The notes below the pieces were generated by a model. It was given only the letters and a program-made list of their open reading frames with translations. It was not told the origin of the DNA and searched no databases. A stretch of 64,000 nucleotides of DNA. Origin: Rhodococcus sp. X156. Lineage in GTDB: Bacteria; Actinomycetota; Actinomycetes; Mycobacteriales; Mycobacteriaceae. Below, piece after piece: positions 16,243-25,972 of the stretch. Numbering within the stretch: the stretch's first letter is position 1; every line of letters starts with the position of its first letter. The translations under genes and the position numbers were made by a program. The DNA lies in contig NZ_CP034766.1 of assembly GCF_004006015.1 (NCBI RefSeq), forward strand, positions 2,141,001-2,205,000, in the 5' to 3' direction.

Positions 16243-17637
16243 ATGAGCCAGGACGCAGGGACGACGAGCGCTGACGTGCTCGTCAGGGCGGAACCAGACG
16301 TCGTCCCTGCGTCCCGGTCTCGGGGCGCAGGGCGCGGCAAGCGGGCGCACCCGCCCGGCGAGGGGCGCTGGCTGGCCTACGCGTTCCTGGGGCCGGCGCT
16401 GGTGCTGCTCGCCGCGGTCCTGCTCTACCCGATCGGCTACTCCCTGGCCCGCAGCTTCTTCAGCGACGCCGGCGGCGGCTGGGGCGACTGGGTGGGGCTG
16501 GACAACTACACGGCCCTGTTCACCAACCCGGACAACTTCACCGCGGTCAAGAACAACATCATCTGGATCGTGGTGGCGCCCACGGTGGTCACCATCGTGG
16601 GCCTGCTCTTCGCGGTGCTCAGCGAGCGGGTCCGCTGGGGCACCGCGTTCAAGCTCATCCTGTTCATGCCCATGGCCATCTCGTTCCTGGCCTCGGGCAT
16701 CACCTTCCAGATGATCTACTCCGACCAGCCCACCCGTGGGCTGGCCAACGCGGTCGCGGTGGGCGTGCACGACACGTTCAGCCCGGCCGCCTCCTACCCC
16801 ACCGTCAAGCCTCGCCCGGTCGCCGGGCTCGAGGGCGCGGAGGGAAGCGACTACACCTCCACCGCCGCCGTCGCCGCCGGCACCCCGGTGCTGCTGCCGA
16901 TGGTGGGGCTGCCGGTGGCCAACCCACCCGCCGACGCGGCCCCGGCCGCACCGGCCCCGAACGGCGCGGGCCTGCACGGCACGGTGTGGAACGACTTCGC
17001 CGCCGGCGGTGGCGGCACCGTGGGCAGCATCGACTCCGGCGAGCTGGGCCTGCCGGGCCTGGAGATCCAGGCCGTCCGCGACGGCGCAGTGGTGGAGACC
17101 GCCACCGTCAGCGCCGACGGCACCTTCTCCTTCCCCTCCCTCACCGAGGGCAGCTACCAGCTGCGCCTGCCGGCCAGCAACTTCGCCGCGCCCTACGGTG
17201 GGCTGAACTGGCTGGGGCCCGACCTCATCACCCCGGCCATCCTCATCGCCTACCTGTGGGTGTGGGCCGGCTTCGCCATGGTCCTCATCGCCTCCGGGCT
17301 GGCCGCCATCCCCCGCGACGTGCTCGAGGCCGCCCGGATCGACGGCGCCACCGAGTGGCAGGTGTTCCGCCGGGTCACCGCGCCGCTGCTGGCCCCGGTG
17401 CTGATGGTGGTGTTCGTGACGCTGGTGATCAACGTGCTCAAGATCTTCGACCTGGTCTACGTGATGACCCAGGGCACCGGCAGCGGTCCGGCCGCCACCG
17501 TGCTCGCCGTGCAGATGTACAACCTGTACGCCAACGGCAGCTACGGCAGCTCCAGCGCCATCGGCATCGCGCTGGTGCTGCTGGTGCTGCCCGCCATGCT
17601 GTTCAACATCCGCCGGTTCCGAACGGAGCAGAGTTGA
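16243..17637 (+). CDS. aglF: Sugar ABC permease 1 (MalF/AglF-like) with an inserted extracytoplasmic beta-domain
   Basis: The protein has 464 residues, about 150 more than usual for this subunit. Transmembrane helices are seen near residues 44-66, 106-126, 137-158, 329-352, 386-408 and 438-456, and the cytoplasmic EAA loop (LEAARIDGATEWQVFRRV) is near 361-378. Between the third and fourth helices, residues ~172-318 are extra. A Pro/Ala-rich linker leads into a SdrD-B/Cna-B-like beta-sandwich (about 243-310, GLHGTVWNDFAAGG through EGSYQLRLP). The family-typical NWLGPDLITPAILIAYLWVW follows. The insertion faces outside, where the binding protein docks. Its TGA overlaps the next gene's TTG (TTGA). 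Confidence 0.88.
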   Translation: MSQDAGTTSADVLVRAEPDVVPASRSRGAGRGKRAHPPGEGRWLAYAFLGPALVLLAAVLLYPIGYSLARSFFSDAGGGWGDWVGLDNYTALFTNPDNFTAVKNNIIWIVVAPTVVTIVGLLFAVLSERVRWGTAFKLILFMPMAISFLASGITFQMIYSDQPTRGLANAVAVGVHDTFSPAASYPTVKPRPVAGLEGAEGSDYTSTAAVAAGTPVLLPMVGLPVANPPADAAPAAPAPNGAGLHGTVWNDFAAGGGGTVGSIDSGELGLPGLEIQAVRDGAVVETATVSADGTFSFPSLTEGSYQLRLPASNFAAPYGGLNWLGPDLITPAILIAYLWVWAGFAMVLIASGLAAIPRDVLEAARIDGATEWQVFRRVTAPLLAPVLMVVFVTLVINVLKIFDLVYVMTQGTGSGPAATVLAVQMYNLYANGSYGSSSAIGIALVLLVLPAMLFNIRRFRTEQS

Positions 17638-18521
17638 CCACCGCAGGCACCGACCTCGTCACCGGCCGCGGGCGCACGCTGCCCCAGCGCATCGTCGCCC
17701 GGCTCACCAGCGGCACGGCCACCATCGTGCTGGTCGTCATCGCGCTGGTCTGGCTGCTGCCCACCTTCGGGCTGCTGGTCCAGTCGGTGCGCAACAAGGA
17801 GTTCTACTCCTCCGGCGGGTGGTGGCAGGCGCTGCTGCACCCCGCCCAGCTCACCGCCGACAACTACTCGGCGCTGCTGTCCACCTCGGCGATCACCGAC
17901 TCCTTCCTGAACACCGTCAAGATCACCGTCCCGTCCACCCTGCTGGTGGTGCTCATCGGCGCCCTGGCCGGCTACGCCTTCGCGTGGCTGGAGTTCCCCG
18001 GCCGCGACTGGCTGTTCATCGCCGTCATCGCGCTGCTGGTGGTGCCCATCCAGGTGGCGCTGATCCCGGTGGTCAAGCTGTTCAGCACGGTGGGCATCTA
18101 CGGCTCGGTCACCGGCCTGGTGGTCTTCCACGTGGCGTTCGGCCTGCCGTTCGCCATCTTCCTGTTCCGCAACTACTTCGCCGGCATCCCCAAGGACCTG
18201 CTGGAGGCGGCGCGGATGGACGGCGCCGGCGAGCTGCGCATCTTCCTCACGGTGATCCTGCCGCTGGGCCTGCCGGCCATCGCCTCGCTGGCCATCTTCC
18301 AGTTCCTCTGGGTGTGGAACGACCTGCTGGTGGCGCTGGTGTTCTCCGACTCCTCCACCCAGCCGCTCACCGTGGCGCTGTCCTCCCAGATGCGGGCATT
18401 CGGCGCCAGCATCGACATCCTGGCCCCCGGCGCGTTCCTGTCGCTCATCGTCCCGCTCGGGGTGTTCTTCGCCTTCCAGCGGTACTTCGTGCAGGGCGTG
18501 ATGGCGGGCTCGGTCAAGTAG
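17634..18521 (+). CDS. aglG: Sugar ABC permease 2 (MalG/AglG-like)
   Basis: This 295-residue permease partners AglF. The start is a rare TTG overlapping the AglF stop (TTGA), preceded by GGAG at seven bases. There is no in-frame ATG or GTG early enough to include the first helix. Six transmembrane helices are visible, beginning with IVLVVIALVWLLPTFGLLVQSV. The EAA loop is DLLEAARMDGAGELRIFLTVILP. The C-terminus AFQRYFVQGVMAGSVK is typical of MalG-type permeases. The four overlapping or closely packed genes form one operon, with dtd 16 bp downstream probably co-transcribed. Confidence 0.88.
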   Translation: MTTAGTDLVTGRGRTLPQRIVARLTSGTATIVLVVIALVWLLPTFGLLVQSVRNKEFYSSGGWWQALLHPAQLTADNYSALLSTSAITDSFLNTVKITVPSTLLVVLIGALAGYAFAWLEFPGRDWLFIAVIALLVVPIQVALIPVVKLFSTVGIYGSVTGLVVFHVAFGLPFAIFLFRNYFAGIPKDLLEAARMDGAGELRIFLTVILPLGLPAIASLAIFQFLWVWNDLLVALVFSDSSTQPLTVALSSQMRAFGASIDILAPGAFLSLIVPLGVFFAFQRYFVQGVMAGSVK

Positions 18522-18537
18522 CCGGACGGGACCAGGA

Positions 18538-18963
18538 GTGCGCGCCGTCATCTCCCGGGTGAGCAGCGCCTCGGTCACCGTGGACGGCGAGCTGGTGGCG
18601 GAGCTGGCGGGCCCGGGGCTGCTGGTGCTGCTGGCCGTCGCCAGGGACGACCAGCCCGCGGCAGCGGCCACCATGGCCCGCAAGATCGCCGAGCTGCGCC
18701 TGCTGCGCGAGGAGCGCTCGGTGGCCGACACCGGCGCCGGGGTGCTGGTGGTCAGCCAGTTCACCCTCTACGGCGACACCCGCAAGGGCCGGCGCCCGTC
18801 CTGGTCAGCCGCGGCCGCCCCCGAGCACGCCACCGCGCTGATCCAGCGGGTGCTCGCCGAGCTGGCCCAGCGCGGGGTGCCCGCCGCCACGGGTCGCTTC
18901 GGCGCCGACATGGCGGTGGCGTCGGTCAACGACGGCCCGTTCACGGTGCTGGTGGACTGCTGA
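18538..18963 (+). CDS. dtd: D-aminoacyl-tRNA deacylase
   Basis: This 141-residue cytoplasmic enzyme hydrolyses D-Tyr and other D-aminoacyl-tRNAs, and Gly-tRNA(Ala). It starts MRAVISRVSSASVTVDG. It has the catalytic SQFTLYGDTRKGRRPSW motif and the cross-subunit GRFGADMAVASVNDGPFTV segment containing the Gly-cisPro-like region in altered form. The length is standard. The start is GTG, 16 bp after the permease stop and preceded by GGGACC-like purines rather than a strong ribosome site, so it is probably translated from the ABC operon mRNA. No terminator separates the two. Confidence 0.92.
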   Translation: MRAVISRVSSASVTVDGELVAELAGPGLLVLLAVARDDQPAAAATMARKIAELRLLREERSVADTGAGVLVVSQFTLYGDTRKGRRPSWSAAAAPEHATALIQRVLAELAQRGVPAATGRFGADMAVASVNDGPFTVLVDC

Positions 18964-19030
18964 CGCACGTTCGCCCGGCGGCGGCAAAGATCGTCCGCGT
19001 GCCGCGGTGCGTCTCACAATCGGACTCTCA

Positions 19031-19056
19031 GGAACTTCTCAGCCCGAGCGAGCGTT
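19031..19056 (+). promoter_or_regulatory. Upstream ECF-type promoter of sigB (P1)
   Basis: GGAAC at 19031-19035 and CGTT at 19053-19056 (18 nt between GGAAC and GTT) match the SigR/SigH/SigE class of ECF promoters. It lies about 100 bp upstream of the sigB start. Confidence 0.55.
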
Positions 19057-19063
19057 TGCCCAG

Positions 19064-19080
19064 GTCACAGCGGGTGTGAC
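19064..19080. promoter_or_regulatory. Inverted repeat GTCACA-N5-TGTGAC between the sigB promoters
   Basis: Six-base perfect arms lie just downstream of the P1 -10 and 12 bp upstream of the P2 -35. It could be an activator or repressor site. The half-site resembles a CRP/FNR-type TGTGA, but the orientation and spacing do not match that consensus. Confidence 0.4.
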
Positions 19081-19091
19081 GCGGTGAGACA

Positions 19092-19119
19092 GGGAACTAA
19101 TCACCGCCGTCCCGTCGTT
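19092..19119 (+). promoter_or_regulatory. ECF-type promoter of sigB (P2)
   Basis: GGGAAC (19092-19097) and CGTT (19116-19119), with 19 nt between GGAAC and GTT, fit the SigR/SigH consensus closely. Transcription would start near 19125, giving a leader of about 30 nt with a GGAGG ribosome site. Confidence 0.7.
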
Positions 19120-19154
19120 GAAGTCAGTGAGAACCAACGACACGGAGGCGCACC

Positions 19155-20135
19155 ATGACATCTGCCACCACCACCTCCACGGGAACCGCAAAGTCCATGT
19201 CCGACGGCGACCTGGACGCCCAGAGCCCCGCAGCCGACCTGGTCCGCGTGTACCTCAACGGGATCGGACGCACCGCGCTGCTGACTGCTGCTGACGAGGT
19301 GGAGCTGTCGAAGCGCATCGAGGCCGGGCTCTACGCCCAGCACCTGCTCAGCGAGGGCACCAAGATCAGCCCGGCCCGCAAGCGAGACCTGAACACCCTG
19401 GTCCGCGAGGGCCACGCCGCCCGCCAGCGCCTGCTGGAGGCCAACCTGCGGCTGGTCGTCTCGCTGGCCAAGCGCTACACCGGCCGCGGGATGCCCCTGC
19501 TCGACCTGATCCAGGAGGGCAACCTCGGCCTCATCCGGGCGATGGAGAAGTTTGACTACGCCAAGGGCTTCAAGTTCTCCACCTACGCCACCTGGTGGAT
19601 CCGCCAGGCCATCACCCGCGGCATGGCCGACCAGAGCCGCACCATCCGGCTGCCCGTCCACCTGGTGGAGCAGGTGAACAAGCTCGCCCGGATCAAGCGG
19701 GAGCTGCACCAGCAGCTGGGCCGGGAGGCCACCGACGAGGAGCTCGCCATTGAGGCAGGCATCCCGGAGCACAAGATCGCCGACCTGCTCGACCACAGCC
19801 GGGACCCGGTGAGCCTGGACATGCCGGTGGGCAGCGACGAGGAGGCCCCGCTGGGAGACTTCATCGAGGACGCCGACGCCACCGACGCGGAGAGCGCGGT
19901 GATCTCCGGACTGCTGCACTCCGACATCTTCTCGGTGCTCGCCACCCTGGACGAGCGCGAGCAGCAGGTCATCCGGCTGCGCTTCGGCCTGGACGACGGA
20001 CAGCCCCGCACCCTGGACCAGATCGGCAAGCTCTTCGGACTCTCCCGGGAGCGGGTCCGCCAGATCGAGCGCGAGGTGATGGGCAAGCTGCGTGCCGGCG
20101 ACCGCGCGGAGCGGCTGCGCTCCTACGCCAGCTAG
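19155..20135 (+). CDS. sigB: Principal-like sigma factor SigB
   Basis: This 326-residue group 2 sigma-70 factor is nearly identical to SigA in region 2 ([57 protein letters not shown]). It is also close in region 4 ([27 protein letters not shown]), but has only a ~25-residue N-terminal leader before region 1.2. Mycobacterial SigB serves stationary phase and stress. Two tandem ECF-type promoters upstream indicate stress-induced transcription. GGAGG precedes the ATG. A strong hairpin follows the stop, so it is monocistronic. Confidence 0.95.
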   Translation: MTSATTTSTGTAKSMSDGDLDAQSPAADLVRVYLNGIGRTALLTAADEVELSKRIEAGLYAQHLLSEGTKISPARKRDLNTLVREGHAARQRLLEANLRLVVSLAKRYTGRGMPLLDLIQEGNLGLIRAMEKFDYAKGFKFSTYATWWIRQAITRGMADQSRTIRLPVHLVEQVNKLARIKRELHQQLGREATDEELAIEAGIPEHKIADLLDHSRDPVSLDMPVGSDEEAPLGDFIEDADATDAESAVISGLLHSDIFSVLATLDEREQQVIRLRFGLDDGQPRTLDQIGKLFGLSRERVRQIEREVMGKLRAGDRAERLRSYAS

Positions 20136-20145
20136 CCAGCACGGC

Positions 20146-20185
20146 CCGACGAGGCCGGGACCCGCACGGGCCCTGGCCTCGTCGG
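20146..20185 (+). terminator. Terminator hairpin after sigB
   Basis: CCGACGAGGCC (20146-20156) pairs perfectly with GGCCTCGTCGG (20175-20185), with a further GGG/CCC pairing inside. It begins 11 nt after the sigB stop. Confidence 0.75.
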
Positions 20186-20222
20186 CCGTCCGTGGCCGTG
20201 CGGGAGGCCTCCGCCGCTCCGG

Positions 20223-20228
20223 TAGCGT
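20223..20228 (+). promoter_or_regulatory. -10 hexamer TAGCGT for leaderless fumarase mRNA
   Basis: TAGCGT ends 8 nt before the ATG at 20237, with no Shine-Dalgarno between. This supports that ATG over an in-frame GTG at 20192. Confidence 0.6.
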
Positions 20229-20236
20229 GCCTGTCC

Positions 20237-21883
<1,647 letters not shown>

Positions 21884-21896
21884 TCGAGCAGCACGC

Positions 21897-21923
21897 CGCT
21901 AGCCCAGCACCGGGGCGCTAGCG
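21897..21923. terminator. Bidirectional hairpin between fumarase and the acetyltransferase gene
   Basis: CGCTAGC (21897-21903) pairs with GCTAGCG (21917-21923), with further CC/GG pairing inside. The 3' arm overlaps the minus-strand stop codon at 21918-21920. Confidence 0.55.
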
Positions 21924-24614
21924 CAGCCGGCGCGGGCCCAGGTCGGCCCGCGTCGGCTCCGGTCCGATGCGCACCCGGGCCGCGGTCACCGACGCGCCGT
22001 CCGGCGAGGCCAGGATCGGGCCGCAGGAGAGCTCGCGGATCTGGCTGACGTGCTCGGCCAGCGCGGCCACCTGGCCCACCACGAGGGCCAGGGAGTCCAG
22101 GTCCGCGGGCTCGCTGCCCCGGTAGCCGGTGAGCAGCGGCGCAGCCTTGGGCGCGCGGATCAGCTCCTCCGGCGAGGTCAGGGGCAGCACCCGGTACGCG
22201 CGGTCGCCCAGCAGGTCGGAGATCACCCCGGACAGGCCGAAGGAGATCAGCGACCCGAACGACGGGTCGTCCTGCACCGCCACCGTGCAGTTGATGCCCT
22301 TGCCCGCCATCTGCTGCACGTACACCGAGCTGTTGCCGGACACCTCCCGCAGGTCGTCGTAGGCGATGCGCACCGCGTCGTCGCTGCTCACGTCCAGGCG
22401 CACCCCGATGAGGTCGGAGCGGTCGCGCCACTGCTCCCCCATCGCCTTGACCGCCACCGGGAAGCCCAGCTCGTGCGCGGCGGCGACGGCCTGGTCGGCG
22501 TCGTGGGCGACCCGGAAGGCCGCCACCTCCACCCCGTAGGTGTCCAGCAGCGCCGCGGCCTCGTCGTCGGTGAGCCAGCGCCCCTCCGGGGCGTCGGCCA
22601 GCCAGCCCTGCACCAGCTCACGGGCCCGGGCCACGTCCACCAGCTCAGGGTGGGCCAGCGGCTCCGGGTCCGGGCCGGGGCGCTCGCGCCACTGGGCGTA
22701 GCGCACCGCCCGCGACAGCGCCAGCGCCGCCCGCTCCGGGCCGGGGTAGGAGGGCACCGAGCCGCGCGCGGGCTGCCCGTCCGCGCCAAGCACGGCCAGG
22801 GAGTCCGGAATGCCCTCGGCGGCGAGGAAGGTGGTGACCACCGGCTTGCGCGAGCCGGCCAGCGTCTCCCGCAGGGCGGTGGCGAACTCGGTGCCGGGGA
22901 TGGCCACCGGCGGCACGAACACCGCGATCAGCGCGTCCACGTCGTCGGCGGCCAGCGCGTCGCCCACGGCCTTGGCGAACTCCTGCGGGGTGGCGCTGGC
23001 GCCCACGTCCACCGGGTCGCCCACCACGGTGAGCCCGCGGCTGCGGGCGGCGTCGGCGCCCAGCACACCCAGCGCCGTGGAGTTGCCCACCACGGCCACC
23101 CGCGGACCCGCAGGCAGCGGTTGGTAGGCGAGCAGCAGGGCGCAGTCGAAGAGCTGGGCGATGGACTCCACCCGGATGACGCCGGCCTCCTCGAACAGCG
23201 CCTGCACGCTCGCCTCGTCCACCTCCACGCTGGTGGCCGCCAGGCCGGCGGGCACCGCGTGGCGGCCGCTCTTGACCACGATCACCGGCTTGTTGCGGGC
23301 CAGGCGCCGGGCCAGGCGGGAGAACTTGCGCGGGTTGCCGAAGCTCTCCAGGTACAGCAGCACCACGTCGGTGGCCGGGTCGGAGTCCCAGTACTGCAGC
23401 AGGTCGTTGCCGGAGATGTCGGCGCGGTTGCCGGCCGAGACGAAGGTGGACAACCCCAGGCCACGCTCGGCGGCGGCGGCGAGGATGGCGATGCCCAGGG
23501 CGCCGGACTGGCAGAAGAAGCCCACCCGCCCGGCCGGCGGCAGCACCGGGGCCAGGGTGGCGTTGAGCGCCACCTCGGGGTCGGTGTTGGCCACGCCGAG
23601 GGCGCTGGGGCCGACCACCCGCATGCCGTGGGCGCGGGCGGCCTCCACCATGCGTCGCTCGGCGGCCAGGCCCTCGGGCCCAGCCTCGCTGAAGCCGGCG
23701 GAGATCACCACCAGCGCCTTGACGCCCTTGGCCAGGCAGTCGTCGAGCACGGCCTCCACCCCGCTGGCGGGCACCGCCACCACCGCCAGGTCCACCGGGT
23801 CGGGGATGTCGGAGACCGCGGCGTAGGCGCGGATGCCCTGCACGGAGCGGTTCTCCGCGTTGACCGGGTACACCGGCCCGGTGAACCCCGCCCGCAGCAG
23901 GTTCACCAGCACCGCGTGGCCCACCTTGAACCGGTCGGTGGAGGCGCCGATGACCGCGACCGAGGACGGGTGCAGCACGTTGTGCACGCTGCGGGCCTCC
24001 GAGGCGCGCTCCCGGAAGTTGCGCACGGTGAGCAGGGCCTCGGAGGGGTCGACGGCGAACTCCAGGTGCAGCACACCACCGTCGAAGGAGCGCTTGATCT
24101 GGTAGCCGGCCTGCTTGAACACCCCGAGCATGCTGCGGTTCTCCGACAGCACCTCCGCCACGAACGTGCGGATGCCGCACTCGGCCGCCGCCGCGGCGAG
24201 GTGCTCCAGCAGCACCGACCCCAGCCCGCGGCCCTGGTGGGCGTCGGCCACCACGAAGGCCACCTCGGCGGAGTGCCCGTCGCCGACGTTGGTGAGCCGC
24301 TCGTAGCGGCCCACGGCGATGATCTCCCCGCCCAGCAGCACCACGAACGCCACCCGGTCGTGGTGGTCGACGGTGGAGAAGCGGGCCAGGTCGCGGGCCG
24401 ACATGGTGGGGTACGGACCGAAGTAGCGCAGGTAGCGGGTGCGCTCGGAGAGCTGGCTGTGGAAGCGGACCAGGTCGTCGGCCAGGTCCGGGGTCATCGG
24501 CCGCAGGTGCACCGTGCCGCCGTCGGAGGCCAGCGCGTCACCCTCCCAGTGCTTGGGGTAGTGGTAGGGGTCGATCTCCTCGGCCACCTCGACCTTGTCA
24601 TCCATGGTGGACAT
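21918..24614 (-). CDS. Bifunctional GNAT N-acetyltransferase / acyl-CoA synthetase-like protein (Pat family)
   Basis: The protein has 898 residues. A GNAT domain (about 35-195) has the acetyl-CoA loop VADAHQGRGLGSVLLEHL. A CoA-binding Rossmann domain starts near 215 (SSVAVIGASTDRFKVGHAVL). Two succinyl-CoA-synthetase-like flavodoxin domains follow (with GFFCQSGALGIAILAAAAERG). A C-terminal ATP-grasp domain starts near 670 and includes FPVAVKAMG. This is the inverted-domain form of the Pat lysine acetyltransferases that silence acetyl-CoA synthetase. The gene starts 36 bp after the AcuC-type deacetylase gene on the same strand, with GAGGAG before the ATG. That pairs a probable acetylase with a probable deacetylase. 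Substrates are inferred. Confidence 0.88.
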   Translation of the reverse strand: MSTMDDKVEVAEEIDPYHYPKHWEGDALASDGGTVHLRPMTPDLADDLVRFHSQLSERTRYLRYFGPYPTMSARDLARFSTVDHHDRVAFVVLLGGEIIAVGRYERLTNVGDGHSAEVAFVVADAHQGRGLGSVLLEHLAAAAAECGIRTFVAEVLSENRSMLGVFKQAGYQIKRSFDGGVLHLEFAVDPSEALLTVRNFRERASEARSVHNVLHPSSVAVIGASTDRFKVGHAVLVNLLRAGFTGPVYPVNAENRSVQGIRAYAAVSDIPDPVDLAVVAVPASGVEAVLDDCLAKGVKALVVISAGFSEAGPEGLAAERRMVEAARAHGMRVVGPSALGVANTDPEVALNATLAPVLPPAGRVGFFCQSGALGIAILAAAAERGLGLSTFVSAGNRADISGNDLLQYWDSDPATDVVLLYLESFGNPRKFSRLARRLARNKPVIVVKSGRHAVPAGLAATSVEVDEASVQALFEEAGVIRVESIAQLFDCALLLAYQPLPAGPRVAVVGNSTALGVLGADAARSRGLTVVGDPVDVGASATPQEFAKAVGDALAADDVDALIAVFVPPVAIPGTEFATALRETLAGSRKPVVTTFLAAEGIPDSLAVLGADGQPARGSVPSYPGPERAALALSRAVRYAQWRERPGPDPEPLAHPELVDVARARELVQGWLADAPEGRWLTDDEAAALLDTYGVEVAAFRVAHDADQAVAAAHELGFPVAVKAMGEQWRDRSDLIGVRLDVSSDDAVRIAYDDLREVSGNSSVYVQQMAGKGINCTVAVQDDPSFGSLISFGLSGVISDLLGDRAYRVLPLTSPEELIRAPKAAPLLTGYRGSEPADLDSLALVVGQVAALAEHVSQIRELSCGPILASPDGASVTAARVRIGPEPTRADLGPRRLR

Positions 24615-24650
24615 CCTTACTCCTCAGTCCCCCTGCTCGGTCCCGCGATC

Positions 24651-25847
24651 TCAGTCTCGAGGGTCCTCCGGGTCCAGCCCGAGAAGCGGGAACACCGCAC
24701 GTCGCGTGTCGCGAATCATGGTGTCCACCTTGGTCGTTGCTGGATCTCCGCTGGCAGCCACGCCGTCCCAGGGCTGGTGGGTGACGTCGGTGCCGTCACC
24801 CATGGTGGTGGGTACCGGCACCTGCGGCGAGAGCGTGGCCACGTGGGCGGTCCAGTCTGCGGGCACCTGCCGCTCCACGGCGACGTCGCGGTCGAGCACC
24901 GCGGCGAGCAGGTGCGTCCACGAGCGGGGCACCACCCGCAGCAGCCCGTAGCCGCCGCCGCCCATCGCCAGCCACCGCCCCTCCGCAGTCTCCTCGGCCA
25001 GCGCCCGCAGCGCCTGGAAGATGGCCCGGTGCCCGTCCACGCTCAGGCGCAGGTCAGCCAGCGGGTCCTCGCGGTGGGTGTCCACCCCGCACTGGGTGAC
25101 CAGCACCTGCGGGCGGAAGGCGCGCAGCACCCCGGGAACGACGGCGTGGAAGGCCCGCAGCCACGACTGGTCGTCGGTGCCGGGCATCAGCGGCAGGTTG
25201 ACGGTGCTGCCGGCCGCCTCGCCCCGGCCGACCTCCTGGGGCCAGCCGGTGCCGGGCCACAGCGTGGCGGGGTGCTGGTGCAGGGACAGGGTGAGCACCC
25301 GCGGGTCGTGCACGAACGCCGCCTGCACCCCGTCGCCGTGGTGGACGTCCACGTCCACGTAGGCGATGCGGTCGTAGCCGTGGTCGAGCAGCCAGGAGAT
25401 GGCGATGGCGGGGTCGTTGTAGACGCAGAACCCGGAGGCTGCGTCGGCCATGGCGTGGTGCAGGCCGCCGCCGAGGGAGACCGCCCGGCGCGTGCGGCCG
25501 GCGGCGATCTCCCGCGCGGCGGCCAGCGAGCCGCCGGTGAGCAGCGCGCTGGACTCGTGCATGTGCTCGAAGATGGGGTTGTCCTCGGTGCCCAGGCCAT
25601 GGTTGACCGCCTGCAGCTGGGTGGGCGCGCCCTTGACCGCCGCCAGGTAGGCCGGGGTGTGGATGCGCAGCAGGTCGTCGTCGGTGGCCGCCTGCGGCCG
25701 GATGGTCTCCACCCCGTCCAACAGACCCAGCCCGCGGGACAGCCGCATGGTCAGGTCCAGCCGGATGGGGTCGAGCGGGTGGTCCTCGCTCAGCTTGTAG
25801 CTGAGGTAGTCACTGGTCCACACGACTGCAGCTGGCGCCTGGCTCAT
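24651..25847 (-). CDS. acuC: Acetoin utilization protein AcuC (class I histone deacetylase family)
   Basis: This 398-residue Zn-dependent deacetylase has the family's active-site segments: GGGLHHAMADAASGFCVYND, the metal-binding VDVDVHHGDGVQAAF (Asp-x-His), THREDPLADLRLS and GGGGYG. Zinc would be held by the Asp and His of DVDVHHGDG and a downstream Asp. AcuC enzymes remove acetyl groups from acetyl-CoA synthetase. The start is the ATG giving MSQAPAAV, because a TAGCGT -10 (25860-25855, minus strand) lies 7 nt upstream with no Shine-Dalgarno. The next gene on the strand is a Pat-like acetyltransferase, as in acu-type operons. Divergent from ideR. Confidence 0.92.
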   Translation of the reverse strand: MSQAPAAVVWTSDYLSYKLSEDHPLDPIRLDLTMRLSRGLGLLDGVETIRPQAATDDDLLRIHTPAYLAAVKGAPTQLQAVNHGLGTEDNPIFEHMHESSALLTGGSLAAAREIAAGRTRRAVSLGGGLHHAMADAASGFCVYNDPAIAISWLLDHGYDRIAYVDVDVHHGDGVQAAFVHDPRVLTLSLHQHPATLWPGTGWPQEVGRGEAAGSTVNLPLMPGTDDQSWLRAFHAVVPGVLRAFRPQVLVTQCGVDTHREDPLADLRLSVDGHRAIFQALRALAEETAEGRWLAMGGGGYGLLRVVPRSWTHLLAAVLDRDVAVERQVPADWTAHVATLSPQVPVPTTMGDGTDVTHQPWDGVAASGDPATTKVDTMIRDTRRAVFPLLGLDPEDPRD

Positions 25848-25854
25848 GCCGGCG

Positions 25855-25860
25855 ACGCTA
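25855..25860 (-). promoter_or_regulatory. -10 hexamer TAGCGT for leaderless acuC
   Basis: Read on the minus strand, TAGCGT ends 7 nt before the acuC ATG at 25847. An upstream in-frame start would sit outside this transcript. Confidence 0.6.
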
Positions 25861-25942
25861 CTGTCTGGCAGCCGCCAGCGGGATCGCGGCGTGCCGGGCG
25901 AGCGTCTCGCCACAGCCTTCGTCGGATGACCACCCCGGTACA

Positions 25943-25948
25943 TATACT
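25943..25948 (+). promoter_or_regulatory. ideR promoter -10 element (TATACT)
   Basis: TATACT is close to the vegetative consensus. The start of transcription would be about 18-20 nt before the GTG at 25973, and GAAGGGG (25959-25965) gives a ribosome site 7 nt from it. This excludes the GTG at 25967. Confidence 0.65.
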
Positions 25949-25972
25949 CGTGGACAACGAAGGGGTGTGAGC

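Noticed and set aside
16243-17637. Permease 1 as a fusion or frameshift artefact
   Set aside because: The frame is continuous, the insertion has codon and composition features like the rest, and helices and the EAA loop resume correctly after it.
22050-25970. A 1306-codon plus-strand open frame opposite the Pat and AcuC genes
   Set aside because: Antisense to two well-supported genes, low-complexity Gly/Val/His composition and no motifs.
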